A stretch of 64,000 nucleotides of DNA from CAMCTV01 sp964420985. Lineage in GTDB: Bacteria > Bacteroidota > Bacteroidia > Flavobacteriales_D > Sanyastnellaceae. The stretch spans positions 25,407 to 89,406 of the forward strand of contig CAYQUT010000009.1 in the NCBI GenBank assembly GCA_964420985.1, given 5' to 3'. Shown here piece after piece: positions 43,571 to 53,080 of this stretch. A program made the position numbers and the translations under genes. The notes below the pieces were generated by a model. The model was given only the letters and a program-made list of their open reading frames with translations. It made no database searches and was not told where the DNA came from. Numbering within the stretch: the first letter of the stretch is position 1; each line of letters begins with the position of its first letter.

Positions 43571-45370
43571 TTACTTTCTGCTCTTCCAATCGATGGATTC
43601 AATTTCAATTCTTCTTTCCAATCGAGCACCTGCGCTGTATACACTCATCCTTTGATTGGCTTTATCATCACTGATCTTTTTGGATGTAGATTCTCCAAAA
43701 GGAATGGGATGTATGAGCAATGTCTGATCGATATAGGGTCTCAATGCACCATTATGAAACATAATGATCTCATTTCTTAGAGACATAATTCTTCTGCTTG
43801 TGAGATTTTGATTGTATTTGCCATCAGCCAACGGACTTGCAAATCCTCGAACGGTGAGTGTGATGGTATCCCCAAAAGTTAAACGTGACTCAATGAGCAA
43901 TAAAACCTGTTGCAATTGATTGTATGTCTTCACCAACTCAATGTCTTTAAAAGATTCCCAGTCTTCGATGGCTGCGGCATCTCCCTTAAACTGTTGAATA
44001 TAATTGGACTCTTGGTTGAGATAGGACGTTTGACAATTGGTAAAGGTCCATTGTGTTAATGTATCCCATGAATTGGGATTGGGTTCGTCATTGTGGAAGT
44101 ATAATTTCAATGGCAACCATTGCTGTATTTTTTTAACCTCTGTGGGTACTATAATCTTGGAAACGGTATCCTCTGAAGTGACAAACCAATGATACTCCAG
44201 TATATCAGGACAACAACCCGAAGAATTTCTAGCAGATCCCAATACCCAACGCTGATCTTGTTTGGTTTTTAATACATCTAATCCAATGTCGTTTTTGCAC
44301 GAATTCAGAGGCAAACCCAAATTGATTGGTGTTCCCCAAGATCCGGGCTGACCTGAAACTTTAAACAAATCAAATTCACCAAAACCAACGTGTCCGTTTG
44401 AACTAAAATACAATTCACCATTGATACATCTTGGTTCAATATCGTCTTCTACAGAATTGATATCTCCGGCATTGAAAGGAATTCCCCAATTCCCATTTGT
44501 AAAACGAGACAGCCATAAATCCAATCCCCCTTTTCCTCCTTCGCGATCTGATGAGAAAATCAAATAATCCACCCCATTCCAATTTCCTAAAAATGGCATC
44601 GAGCTGTTACCCGATTGAGCATTGCACAATTGCATCCTACTCCACTCCTTTGTCAAGCTGTTTTTATTTAACAATACAAGTTGGCCATCAGAAGATTTAC
44701 CCACTCCAATCCACTCCTGCTGATGCGCAATGATGTGTAAAACAGGATTGCCATTCCATTGTTCTTTAAATGGGTACCTTTTAAGCTGAGCAGTATCTGT
44801 TTTCATCTGTAGCCATCCTGCTTCATTCCAGGCCAAGTAATACAAAGTATCACTCTGCCAATAGGGCTGACCTTCATTCTGATCTGTATTGATGGAAGAG
44901 GATTTCAAAAGAATGGAATCTACCGGAGTTTGATTCAACGCCCACTGAGAAGCACTCAACACCGCATCAGATTGTTCCAACAACGTCTTGTAATCTTTCT
45001 TTCCTTTTGCACGCTGCTTAAATTTCTTAGCATAAAAAATGGCCTCGTCGTATCGACCATTGCGTTGCATAATCTTACACAAGAAGAAATAGGATTCTGG
45101 ATGAATTTTACCTTGATCTATTCTCGATGCGGATTGAAAGTAACGAATCGCCAACGGATCTTCTCTGGACTCAAATGCTGCTCGTGCCAATTTGACTCTT
45201 CTTTCAAAAACACTTGAATCAAGGTCAAAACTTACTTTGTAAGACGCGAATGCCGCTGACCAATTTTCGAGTTCGGCTGCATCATCTCCTTGCTTTTCCC
45301 AATACATCGGAGATTGTGCCTCTCCCATTAACATGAGCAAAAACAAGTTGATAAAAAGGACAAAACGCAT
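43571..45370 (-). CDS. PD40-repeat protein with C-terminal OmpA-like domain (envelope or T9SS-associated)
   Basis: The predicted protein is 599 residues. Signal peptide ending near G-E-A-Q, TPR-like helices at about 25-130, a beta-propeller region with PD40-type strands (F-S-S-D-R-E-G-G-K-G-G-L-D-L-W and Y-F-S-S-N-G-H-V-G-F-G-E-F-D-L), then an OmpA-like tail (V-R-G-F-A-S-P-L-A, S-R-R-I-x-S-L and A-R-L-E-R-R-I-E-I). The order TPR, propeller, OmpA resembles PorE of the type IX secretion machinery, but similar proteins exist outside it. ATG 45370 starts the signal peptide. Confidence 0.75.
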   Translation of the reverse strand: MRFVLFINLFLLMLMGEAQSPMYWEKQGDDAAELENWSAAFASYKVSFDLDSSVFERRVKLARAAFESREDPLAIRYFQSASRIDQGKIHPESYFFLCKIMQRNGRYDEAIFYAKKFKQRAKGKKDYKTLLEQSDAVLSASQWALNQTPVDSILLKSSSINTDQNEGQPYWQSDTLYYLAWNEAGWLQMKTDTAQLKRYPFKEQWNGNPVLHIIAHQQEWIGVGKSSDGQLVLLNKNSLTKEWSRMQLCNAQSGNSSMPFLGNWNGVDYLIFSSDREGGKGGLDLWLSRFTNGNWGIPFNAGDINSVEDDIEPRCINGELYFSSNGHVGFGEFDLFKVSGQPGSWGTPINLGLPLNSCKNDIGLDVLKTKQDQRWVLGSARNSSGCCPDILEYHWFVTSEDTVSKIIVPTEVKKIQQWLPLKLYFHNDEPNPNSWDTLTQWTFTNCQTSYLNQESNYIQQFKGDAAAIEDWESFKDIELVKTYNQLQQVLLLIESRLTFGDTITLTVRGFASPLADGKYNQNLTSRRIMSLRNEIIMFHNGALRPYIDQTLLIHPIPFGESTSKKISDDKANQRMSVYSAGARLERRIEIESIDWKSRK

Positions 45371-45427
45371 AGAACAAAAATGGCAATTATTCAGCAATTT
45401 CAACCAAATTAGCAAAAAAAATAACGG

Positions 45428-46552
45428 ATGAAAATTGGCGTTTTAGGTGGTGGTGCGATGGGAGCAGGTATTGCTCAAGTAGCTGCTCAAGCAGGGCATC
45501 AAGTAGTATTGGTTGACATTCAAGAAGAACAACTATCCAAGGCAATGGATGATCTGAAAAAAGGTTTAAATAAATTGGTTGAAAAAGGCAAGTTCACCCA
45601 AGAGCAAAGTCATCAAATTGTTGAATCCATACAAACTTCTACTTCCACCAATGCCTTTGCCGGATGTGGATTAATCATTGAAGCCATTGTTGAGAAGCTA
45701 GAGGTTAAACAATCTGTTTTTCAGCAATTGGATGCATTATTGGATGAATCTGTGATTTTGGCTACCAACACGTCGTCATTATCGGTAACTGCAATTGCTT
45801 CCGTGTGCCAACACCCTGAGCGTGTGATTGGGTTGCATTTTTTTAATCCGGCTACCATCATGCCATTGGTTGAGATTATTCCGGCCATACAAACAGCAGA
45901 GAACCTACCTCAACAATTGAAAGACATGATGATTTCATGGAAAAAGGTACCCGTCGTTGCAAAAGATTGGCCGGGGTTTATCGTCAATCGAGTGGCTCGT
46001 CCTTATTACAGTGAAGCTTTGAGAATTTATGATGAAGGTTTGGCTTCTCAACCAGAAATAGATGCGGCCATGCGCCAAGCTGGTTTCAAAATGGGGCCAT
46101 TTGAACTGATGGATTTAATTGGTCATGATGTGAATTACACCGTGACTGAAAGTGTATTTGCTTCATTTTATTTTGATCCCAGATTCAAGCCGAGCATTAC
46201 CCAAAAGAAATTATTAGAAGCCAGGTGGCTCGGAAGAAAAACGGGACGAGGTTTTTACACTTACCCAGATGGATGTCCAGATGTAGAATTAAATGACAAC
46301 AAAGCAAGAGAAATACAAAATCGGATTCTTTGTATGCTCATTAACGAAGCCTGTGATGCGCATTATTTAGGACTTGCAAGCGAGGATGATATTGATTTGG
46401 CCATGACAAAGGGAGTGAATTATCCAAAAGGCTTATTTCTTTGGGGAAAAGAATGGGGATTTGAAAAAGTGAACGAAACTTTACAATTCTTAATGTCCCA
46501 ATATCAAGATGATCGCTACCGTTCAAGTAATGGACTTAAAAACAGAATTTGA
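45428..46552 (+). CDS. 3-hydroxyacyl-CoA dehydrogenase (PaaH/3-hydroxybutyryl-CoA type)
   Basis: The product has 374 residues. NAD site G-V-L-G-G-G-A-M-G-A-G-I at 4-15, N-T-S-S-L-S-V-T at the active site, H-F-F-N-P-A-T-I-M-P-L-V-E with the catalytic His, and W-P-G-F-I-V-N-R-V. A first C-terminal domain (P-F-E-L-M-D-L-I-G) is followed by a second partial one. It oxidises 3-hydroxyacyl-CoA in fatty acid or phenylacetate catabolism. The stop overlaps the next ATG as TGATG. Confidence 0.93.
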   Translation: MKIGVLGGGAMGAGIAQVAAQAGHQVVLVDIQEEQLSKAMDDLKKGLNKLVEKGKFTQEQSHQIVESIQTSTSTNAFAGCGLIIEAIVEKLEVKQSVFQQLDALLDESVILATNTSSLSVTAIASVCQHPERVIGLHFFNPATIMPLVEIIPAIQTAENLPQQLKDMMISWKKVPVVAKDWPGFIVNRVARPYYSEALRIYDEGLASQPEIDAAMRQAGFKMGPFELMDLIGHDVNYTVTESVFASFYFDPRFKPSITQKKLLEARWLGRKTGRGFYTYPDGCPDVELNDNKAREIQNRILCMLINEACDAHYLGLASEDDIDLAMTKGVNYPKGLFLWGKEWGFEKVNETLQFLMSQYQDDRYRSSNGLKNRI

Positions 46553-46887
46553 TGACGAAGTCAATTGGCCTATTGGTTTTATTTTTTGCGTTCAATTCAG
46601 TCTGGAGTCAGAAGATTTATTCAACCCAATATTCGCATGAAGCTCCGCTCAAAGTTTTTGTTGTCCAATATGAACACCAGGCTGATTTAAAAGTTTTTAA
46701 AGTGGATTACGAGCACCAAGCTCAAGAAAATAAAGGCCTTTGGTATTTTGTACAATACGAGCACCAAGCCGATAAGAAGATTTTCTTTGTTGAATACGAG
46801 CACCAAGCCAACTTGAAAATTTTCTTTGTACAGTATCAGCATCAGGCCGGCTGGCGAGAGAAAAGCAAAATGCACTTAATGTATTAA
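46552..46887 (+). CDS. Exported tandem-repeat protein, DUF6150-like
   Basis: This 111-residue protein has a signal peptide ending at W-S-Q20. It then consists almost wholly of six repeats of the form Y-E-H-Q-A-x-x-K-[VI]-F-x-V, starting at Y27, Y40, Y53, Y69, Y82 and Y95 (period 13, one repeat of 16), and closes with G-W-R-E-K-S-K. It resembles the DUF6150 family as I recall it; function unknown. The repeat fits a narrow beta-solenoid or amyloid-like stack. The DNA shows the same repeat, with TACGAGCACCAAGC three times. ATG 46552 overlaps the upstream stop. Confidence 0.8.
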   Translation: MTKSIGLLVLFFAFNSVWSQKIYSTQYSHEAPLKVFVVQYEHQADLKVFKVDYEHQAQENKGLWYFVQYEHQADKKIFFVEYEHQANLKIFFVQYQHQAGWREKSKMHLMY

Positions 46888-46888
46888 A

Positions 46889-47764
46889 ATGCAAAACACA
46901 AAGACTTTAGATGTAGCATTATCCCCTCCCCCACCGCACATGGTAGGAGATGGTTTTAGGGTACACAATTACATTCCATCCATGGTAAACATGCAACGCA
47001 TGAATCCGTTTATCATGCTAGATTACAACTCGCCACACTATTTCCCACCATCTAGCACACCACCAGGCGTTGGCGTTCATCCCCACAGAGGATTTGAAAC
47101 CGTCACCATTGCCTATCAAGGAAAAGTGAGTCACCATGATAGTGCGGGCAATAGCGGTACCATCGGAGAAGGCGAGGTTCAGTGGATGACTGCCGCCTCT
47201 GGGGTTTTACACAAAGAATACCATGAGAAAGAATTTGCTTCACAAGGGGGGATTTTTCAGATGGTGCAACTTTGGGTGAATTTACCAGCCAAGCACAAGA
47301 TGGATACCCCAAGTTATCAAGCCATCACCAAAGAACAAATCAATGAAGTTGTTTTACCCGAAGATGCCGGCTCTGTCAAGATCATTGCTGGAACATTCCA
47401 AGGTCAACAAGGACCAGCTAAGACTCACACCAAAGTTGATCTTTTTAATTTGTATTTAAATACCAATAAAAAAGTTGACTTGAATTTCCCTCAGCATGAT
47501 CACACCGCCATGGTGGTTATCAAAGGAAGTGTTCGGGTTAATGGCAATGAAATTCTCAAAGGCAACGATTTTGGTGTTTTTTCCGATTCAGGAGAAAACA
47601 TTATCATTGAATCTCTTGAAGAAAGTATCGTGTTGATGCTGAATGGAGAACCCATCATGGAACCCATAGCAGCCTATGGACCTTTTGTAATGAATACGAG
47701 GGAGGAAATCATTCAAGCCTACCAAGACTTTCAAATGGGAAAGTTTGGGCACTTGGATGAATAA
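46889..47764 (+). CDS. Pirin family protein
   Basis: A 291-residue double cupin. P-G-V-G-V-H64-P-H66-R-G-F-E-T-V-T, then W-M-T-A-A-S-G-V-L-H-K-E provide the His/His/His/Glu metal site of pirin. The C-terminal pirin domain has H-D-H-T-A-M-V-V-I-K-G-S-V and ends in P-I-x-A-Y-G-P-F-V-M-N-T. Bacterial pirins are linked to quercetin 2,3-dioxygenase activity or redox sensing; the role here is unknown. It starts one base after the repeat-protein stop. Confidence 0.92.
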   Translation: MQNTKTLDVALSPPPPHMVGDGFRVHNYIPSMVNMQRMNPFIMLDYNSPHYFPPSSTPPGVGVHPHRGFETVTIAYQGKVSHHDSAGNSGTIGEGEVQWMTAASGVLHKEYHEKEFASQGGIFQMVQLWVNLPAKHKMDTPSYQAITKEQINEVVLPEDAGSVKIIAGTFQGQQGPAKTHTKVDLFNLYLNTNKKVDLNFPQHDHTAMVVIKGSVRVNGNEILKGNDFGVFSDSGENIIIESLEESIVLMLNGEPIMEPIAAYGPFVMNTREEIIQAYQDFQMGKFGHLDE

Positions 47765-47777
47765 TGGGACAATGAAG

Positions 47778-48464
47778 TTATTTGTAATTGTCCACGGCTA
47801 GCCAAAGGGCATCTGTCTTGGGACCATCAAAGAACAATGAAGAACCGGCCATGATCAGGCCCAATCCAATTTGTGGTGTAAATGCTGCATTTTTATCTCT
47901 CATGCTGTAAAACTGTTGTGCGATGATACCTGCACCCACTGATGCTAAACCTATTTGTAGCGCCGTTAATCGTTTGTAGGACTTCAAATAGGTCTGACAA
48001 TTAGGGTTGTCCTGTAAATCAACTTTTAAATTCTTGTAATTCCCTTTTTTCAATACGCCTTCATCCTTGGCATAAAATTGCCAAACTTCACCTGTAGCCA
48101 ATCTACGAGGATTGGAGGTGTTTAGATCAAGCCCTCCATAGGCAGTAATATCAATTTCTTCAAACAACTGAATTCTACCAGTATTCTTAATTCTCATGGC
48201 ATAACGCTCAGAACGCTCACCATAAAATTCCGAAAGGTTGGCAAAAAAACCATGGTTGTTTCTAAAAAAAGCCACATTCTCCGCATCAAAGTGCTTTCCG
48301 TCTAAATTGAAAAAGGCCGGCTGCATAATGGGATAATCATAGGTAAGTTTCTCCCCTTCTTTTATTTGACCGTTGTATAGCCTTAAAATTTGTTTTTTAG
48401 TTGCTGGTTGTGCGATCAAGCATTCAGCAGTTAAACATAGAAGGAAAACAAGAATTCTTTTCAT
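47778..48464 (-). CDS. Hypothetical exported protein
   Basis: The predicted protein has 228 residues. A signal peptide (I-L-V-F-L-L-C-L-T-A-E-C-L-I-A-Q) precedes a soluble middle part with several Asn/Asp-rich turns and ends with two short hydrophobic segments (I-G-L-A-S-V-G-A-G-I-I-A and I-G-L-G-L-I-M-A-G-S-S) that may reinsert in the membrane. I do not recognise a family. Start ATG 48464 is chosen to begin with the signal peptide. It is divergent from the large secreted protein gene. Confidence 0.6.
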   Translation of the reverse strand: MKRILVFLLCLTAECLIAQPATKKQILRLYNGQIKEGEKLTYDYPIMQPAFFNLDGKHFDAENVAFFRNNHGFFANLSEFYGERSERYAMRIKNTGRIQLFEEIDITAYGGLDLNTSNPRRLATGEVWQFYAKDEGVLKKGNYKNLKVDLQDNPNCQTYLKSYKRLTALQIGLASVGAGIIAQQFYSMRDKNAAFTPQIGLGLIMAGSSLFFDGPKTDALWLAVDNYK

Positions 48465-48608
48465 ACCATCAATTAGGGGACTAAAGTAGTTTTTATTTTC
48501 CATATCTCAAACAACCCAAATGGAACTTCTTTAGTCTTTCTATTGGTTTGATTATCTTAGCACATTGTTAACGCAATAACACCAAACCAAGTTTAACGCT
48601 ATGCTCAA

Positions 48609-51600
48609 ATGAAAAAAGTATTCCTTACATTATTGTTTTTGTCATGGATTCAATCGCTGATTTGGGGACAATATCAAATAGCGACTGGTTTTATCAACAC
48701 GGCTACCGTTTCTGGGACTTGCTACAATTTAACGACGCAGACTCAAAATAGCGCCATGGGTGTTATTTGGAGCACATCATCTTTGGATTTGAATTGTAAT
48801 TTTACAAAGTCCTTCAACATGAAATTCAGCGCTACCAATACGGATGGTGCGGATGGGGTTAGTTTCATCATGAAGAATATTCCCAATTATGTTCCAGGTG
48901 CAACGGGAAATGGCGGTGCCTTGGGATTTGCGTGGCCTGGTAATGGCAATTCATTTGCCATTGAGTTTGATACTTACGTGAACGATGCCGCGCCTAGTTT
49001 CGATCCCAGTCAAGGGACAGGACTGGATCACATTGCCTTTTTAAGAAATGGTTCTAACAATCACAATTCTGCAGACAATCTTGCGGGTCCATTATTGGTT
49101 GGTAATCTTGAAAATGGAGCCTTCCATCCTGTAACCATAACCTGGATTGCCGCTACACAAACGCTCACTTGCACGATTGATGCTTTCAACCTAACCGCTG
49201 TAGTAAATCTTCCTGCCATTTTGGGTTCATCCACAACGTATTTTGGATTTGCAGGAACAACAGGTGGGTTAATGAATCTCCAACAAGTTTGTCCTCTGCC
49301 AAGCGCACCCATTACACTGCCCGCTTCAACTGAAAATATTTGTCCTGGATCCAATTTCACTTTGGATGCAACAGCCATCGACATCACCAACACCAATAAT
49401 TTTAGTTGGTCGATTACCGCAGGTCCCGGTGCTATTTCAACACCCAATGCTGCACAAGCAGGAATTGTCAATGTTTCAGGAGCTGGAGCAGGAACAGTTA
49501 TTCAAATGACTTACACAGACAATTGCGGATTGGTCTATACCAGGAATCACAACGTTCAGCCTAGTGCAACGCCAACTGTCACGGTGAACAATATAAGTAT
49601 TTGTGCCAATGCCAATTGGACTTTGACACCTACAGGAGGCAATTACAGTTCTTTGCAATGGGACATTACCAGTGGCAATGGATCTTCTGATCCAGTTTAC
49701 ACAGGCAACACATTCAGCGGTATGGGGCAAGCCAATGTAACGGTTACTCCTTCTATTGCGGGATGTGCTACAGCGGGAGTACCTGTAAATGTTACAGTAT
49801 CTGAAACGAGCCTCGAACCTTTTAGTGCCGGGGATGATGTTATTTTCTGTACCTCGCCAACCAATTTAACGTATACCCACTCCCCATCAGATCCCAATTC
49901 AGGTATCGAATTTCAAGCAGGCTTTCCCATCGCATGGTCCATTGAACCTGGAAATACAGGTAACATTGTTAGCACCGCTCCAGATGGAACTCTGGTTGTT
50001 GATCAAACGGGAACATATACTTTTACTGCAACAGGAGGACCGGGTTGCTCGGTCACAGACGAGGTGTACATAGAGTTGGTCACGAATCCCACAGTCACCA
50101 TCATACCTGGTGGGATTTTTAATGACAACAACATCTGTCCTTTGGAAATAATGCCTCTGAGTATTGTCGGCAACTATGATCAAATTACTTGGTCTGATGG
50201 TAGCACAGACGTCAACTCCATCGACATTGATGCCCCCGGAATATATACCGTGGACATCCTTATTGGCACTTGCACCGCGACCGATGACATCACCATAACC
50301 GAATCAGCAGCGACGGTTCCTTTTGCTGGAAATGATCTCCTTGGACAATGTACCAACAGTACAATTACTTTGAGTGGTTCTGCCCAAGCTGGCTACACCG
50401 CTTCTTGGTCGGTTACTTCTCTCAATGGCAATATTTCCTCCGGACAAAACACTTTGACGCCTGTTGTAACAGAATCTGGCACCTACAACTTAACTGTTAC
50501 CAACGCAGAAGGATGCACCGCATCTGATGATATCATCGTTGAGATACTTCCTGTTCCTATCATCAATCTTGGAAATAATTTTCAGGTGTGTCCCAATATT
50601 CCTTTCGATGTTATTGTGAACAATACCAATTGTCCCAACCTCAATTTGGTCACCAATATTGAATGGTCTGATAACAGCACTTCCAATACTTTTACTTCTC
50701 AAGTATTGCCAAACGGAAGTGAAACAGTTTCTGTGACACTTAGTATCAATACCTGTGACGCGACGGACAATGTAATCGTCTCAGCATACATCCCGCCGCT
50801 TTGGGATTTGGGGCCAACTCAAACCGTGTGTGGTGACCAACCCTTCACTGTTACCTCAACACAGAGTGTTCAATGGTCTTCTAGTGCAACTTCTTCTACA
50901 AGCGTTGGCAGTAGTTACACCCAGAATAATCCTTCACCTGGAACGGAATCTTTGACCGCCACCTTGACCTATGGAAATGGGTGCATCACCTTTGACAATG
51001 TGGATATCAATATCGTTCAACCTTTCTTTGTTAATTTACCAACGACCGCCGATTTTTGTGAAGGGGGTGCGATTCTCATTGATGCAGGAAATACCGTCAC
51101 TTGGTCCAATGGTGATGTTGGTCCAACTACTTTGGCCAATGAAGTGGGATTGCTCACCGCAACATACGATGATGGCACTTGCTTCAGTCAAGATCAAATG
51201 ACCATTACAATGACTTTTCTTCCCAATATTGAATGGACGGATAACACCACTTATTGTGAAGGAACAACTGTCACCCTAGGCGCTCCTGGCTCTCACGCTA
51301 CCAGTTTTTATTGGAACACTGGTGAAACTTCTGAAACCATCGTTGTTTCCGAGTCCGGATATTATTCCCTAACTGCAAGTAACTCTTGCGCGACGGTCAA
51401 TAGGGATATCGTTTTGGACTTTGAAACTTGTGATGCTTATGCATTTATTCCCAATACTTTCACACCTGATAAAGATGGGATTAATGAAGTGTGGCAGCCC
51501 ATTATTTACAATGCCAAAAGTTATGAGGTTTTCATTTATAATCGATGGGGAGACATCATTTATCATTCTACTGACCCAGAAGAAAACTGGTTGGGAGAAG

Positions 51601-51713
51601 CTCATGAAGGACAACATTATGTTCAAGACGGTGTCTATGCATATCGTTTGATACTTGAAAGTCCACAGCGTGAGAAAAAGGAATATTTTGGTTACTTCAG
51701 AATGTTGAGATAG
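48609..51713 (+). CDS. Secreted adhesin-like protein with N-terminal lectin-type domain and T9SS type B sorting domain
   Basis: A 1034-residue extracellular protein. After the signal peptide (to I-W-G-Q), residues 22-220 resemble an L-type lectin (T-D-G-A-D-G-V-S-F-I and F-A-I-E-F-D-T-Y-V-N-D). About 600 residues of Ig/PKD-like domains follow, rich in T, S, N and paired Cys. The last 85 residues, from N-T-F-T-P-D-K-D-G-I-N through Y-N-R-W-G-D-I-I-Y to D-G-V-Y-A-Y-R, are the gliding-motility-associated type B sorting domain, so it is exported by the type IX system. Likely a surface adhesin. Confidence 0.88.
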   Translation: MKKVFLTLLFLSWIQSLIWGQYQIATGFINTATVSGTCYNLTTQTQNSAMGVIWSTSSLDLNCNFTKSFNMKFSATNTDGADGVSFIMKNIPNYVPGATGNGGALGFAWPGNGNSFAIEFDTYVNDAAPSFDPSQGTGLDHIAFLRNGSNNHNSADNLAGPLLVGNLENGAFHPVTITWIAATQTLTCTIDAFNLTAVVNLPAILGSSTTYFGFAGTTGGLMNLQQVCPLPSAPITLPASTENICPGSNFTLDATAIDITNTNNFSWSITAGPGAISTPNAAQAGIVNVSGAGAGTVIQMTYTDNCGLVYTRNHNVQPSATPTVTVNNISICANANWTLTPTGGNYSSLQWDITSGNGSSDPVYTGNTFSGMGQANVTVTPSIAGCATAGVPVNVTVSETSLEPFSAGDDVIFCTSPTNLTYTHSPSDPNSGIEFQAGFPIAWSIEPGNTGNIVSTAPDGTLVVDQTGTYTFTATGGPGCSVTDEVYIELVTNPTVTIIPGGIFNDNNICPLEIMPLSIVGNYDQITWSDGSTDVNSIDIDAPGIYTVDILIGTCTATDDITITESAATVPFAGNDLLGQCTNSTITLSGSAQAGYTASWSVTSLNGNISSGQNTLTPVVTESGTYNLTVTNAEGCTASDDIIVEILPVPIINLGNNFQVCPNIPFDVIVNNTNCPNLNLVTNIEWSDNSTSNTFTSQVLPNGSETVSVTLSINTCDATDNVIVSAYIPPLWDLGPTQTVCGDQPFTVTSTQSVQWSSSATSSTSVGSSYTQNNPSPGTESLTATLTYGNGCITFDNVDINIVQPFFVNLPTTADFCEGGAILIDAGNTVTWSNGDVGPTTLANEVGLLTATYDDGTCFSQDQMTITMTFLPNIEWTDNTTYCEGTTVTLGAPGSHATSFYWNTGETSETIVVSESGYYSLTASNSCATVNRDIVLDFETCDAYAFIPNTFTPDKDGINEVWQPIIYNAKSYEVFIYNRWGDIIYHSTDPEENWLGEAHEGQHYVQDGVYAYRLILESPQREKKEYFGYFRMLR

Positions 51714-51716
51714 GCG

Positions 51717-51724
51717 TAACTTTG
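51717..51724 (+). promoter_or_regulatory. -7 promoter element of the cystathionine gamma-synthase-family gene
   Basis: TAACTTTG matches TAnnTTTG, 16 bases before the ATG at 51741. Confidence 0.45.
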
Positions 51725-51740
51725 GACAAACATCAATGTT

Positions 51741-52997
51741 ATGTCCAAGAAAAATTATGCGCCGGAGAGCTTAATGATGAGCCACGGCTACAATCCTGAA
51801 TGGAGCGAAGGATCAATCAAATGTCCCATTTATCAAACTTCTACTTTTGTTTTTAATACGGCAGAAGAGGGTAAATCATTTTTCGAAATCGCCTATGGCA
51901 TTCGTGAAAGAAAAGAAGGCGAAAGAATTCCAGGTCTCATATATAGCCGCTTAAACAATCCTGATATCGAAATCCTTGAAAACAGAATTGCACTTTGGGA
52001 CAACGCCGATGATTGTGCCAGTTTTGAATCCGGAATGTCCGCCATTTCCACTGTCATGTTGGAATACCTGACGCCTGGTGATGCCATTTTGTTTTCATCT
52101 CCCATCTACGGTGGAACGGATCATTTTATTAAACACTTCTTGACCAAAATGAAAATTGATCACATCGAATATTTTCCTTGGGATAGTCAAGAAGATATTT
52201 TAGATAGAATCAAAAGCTGCAATGCCCTTGATCGTGTAAAATTGATTTATACGGAAACACCCGCCAATCCAACCAATGATTTGTTTGACATTGCCATGCT
52301 GGTAGATTTAGGAAAAAAACTTAGTCAAGGCGATCATTTAGTGAAAGTAGCCGTTGACAATACCTATATGGGTCCGCTTTGGCAAAGACCATTGGAATTG
52401 GGTGCTGATTTTTCCATCTACTCTGCAACCAAATATATCGGTGGTCATAGCGATGTAATTGCAGGAGCCGTCTGCGGTAAAAAGGATGATATGATTCGCA
52501 TTAAAACCCTACGTACTTTTCTTGGAAATATGGCTGGTCCTTGGACTGCTTGGTTATTGATGAGGAGCCTTGAGACGTTGAAAATTAGAATGGAGCAACA
52601 AGCGATTAACGCGAAGCATGTCGCTGAATTTCTCAATCATCATCCCAAAATTGAGAAAGTATTTTATCTCGGAAATCTCCAACCTAAAGATGGAAAAGCA
52701 TATGAGATATATCAACGTCAATACACCAGTGCAGGAGCCATGATGAGCTTCAGTGTTAAGGGCGGGGAGGCTGAAGCATTTCGATTGCTCAATGCACTTG
52801 AGCTGTGTAAATTGGCCGTAAGCTTGGGATCGACAGAAAGTTTGGCAGAGCATCCCGCCACCATGACACATGCAGGAGTGGACGCTCAACTCAAAGAAAA
52901 AATTGGAATCACTCCTAGTTTAATTAGACTTTCTGTTGGTGTTGAACGAGCAGATGATTTAATTAATGATTTAAGACAAGCGCTTGAAAAAGTTTAA
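51741..52997 (+). CDS. Cystathionine gamma-synthase family PLP-dependent enzyme
   Basis: The 418-residue product is a Cys/Met-metabolism PLP protein. Y-S-R-L-N-N-P at 68-74, F-E-S-G-M-S-A-I at 95-102, T-E-T-P-A-N-P near 171 and the PLP lysine K231 in S-A-T-K-Y-I-G-G-H-S-D are present; S-L-G-S-T-E-S-L-A-E-H-P and R-L-S-V-G-V-E close the family set. Cystathionine synthase, lyase, methionine gamma-lyase and O-acetylhomoserine sulfhydrylase are not separable by eye. No sulfur-metabolism neighbour is present. Confidence 0.88.
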   Translation: MSKKNYAPESLMMSHGYNPEWSEGSIKCPIYQTSTFVFNTAEEGKSFFEIAYGIRERKEGERIPGLIYSRLNNPDIEILENRIALWDNADDCASFESGMSAISTVMLEYLTPGDAILFSSPIYGGTDHFIKHFLTKMKIDHIEYFPWDSQEDILDRIKSCNALDRVKLIYTETPANPTNDLFDIAMLVDLGKKLSQGDHLVKVAVDNTYMGPLWQRPLELGADFSIYSATKYIGGHSDVIAGAVCGKKDDMIRIKTLRTFLGNMAGPWTAWLLMRSLETLKIRMEQQAINAKHVAEFLNHHPKIEKVFYLGNLQPKDGKAYEIYQRQYTSAGAMMSFSVKGGEAEAFRLLNALELCKLAVSLGSTESLAEHPATMTHAGVDAQLKEKIGITPSLIRLSVGVERADDLINDLRQALEKV

Positions 52998-53080
52998 CTG
53001 ACCATCCTTTGCGTCAAACTGTCACTTAAATGATGGATGGCATATCCGTTGTCTATGGGAAGTTGTCAAATAAAAAAATT

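Noticed and set aside
46600..46860. Direct DNA repeats resembling a CRISPR array
   Set aside because: The repeats are in frame and encode the 13-residue protein repeat; spacing matches codons and no spacer-like variation is present.
49061..50702. Minus-strand open frames within the secreted type B protein gene
   Set aside because: Shadows of a repetitive Thr/Ser-rich coding sequence.
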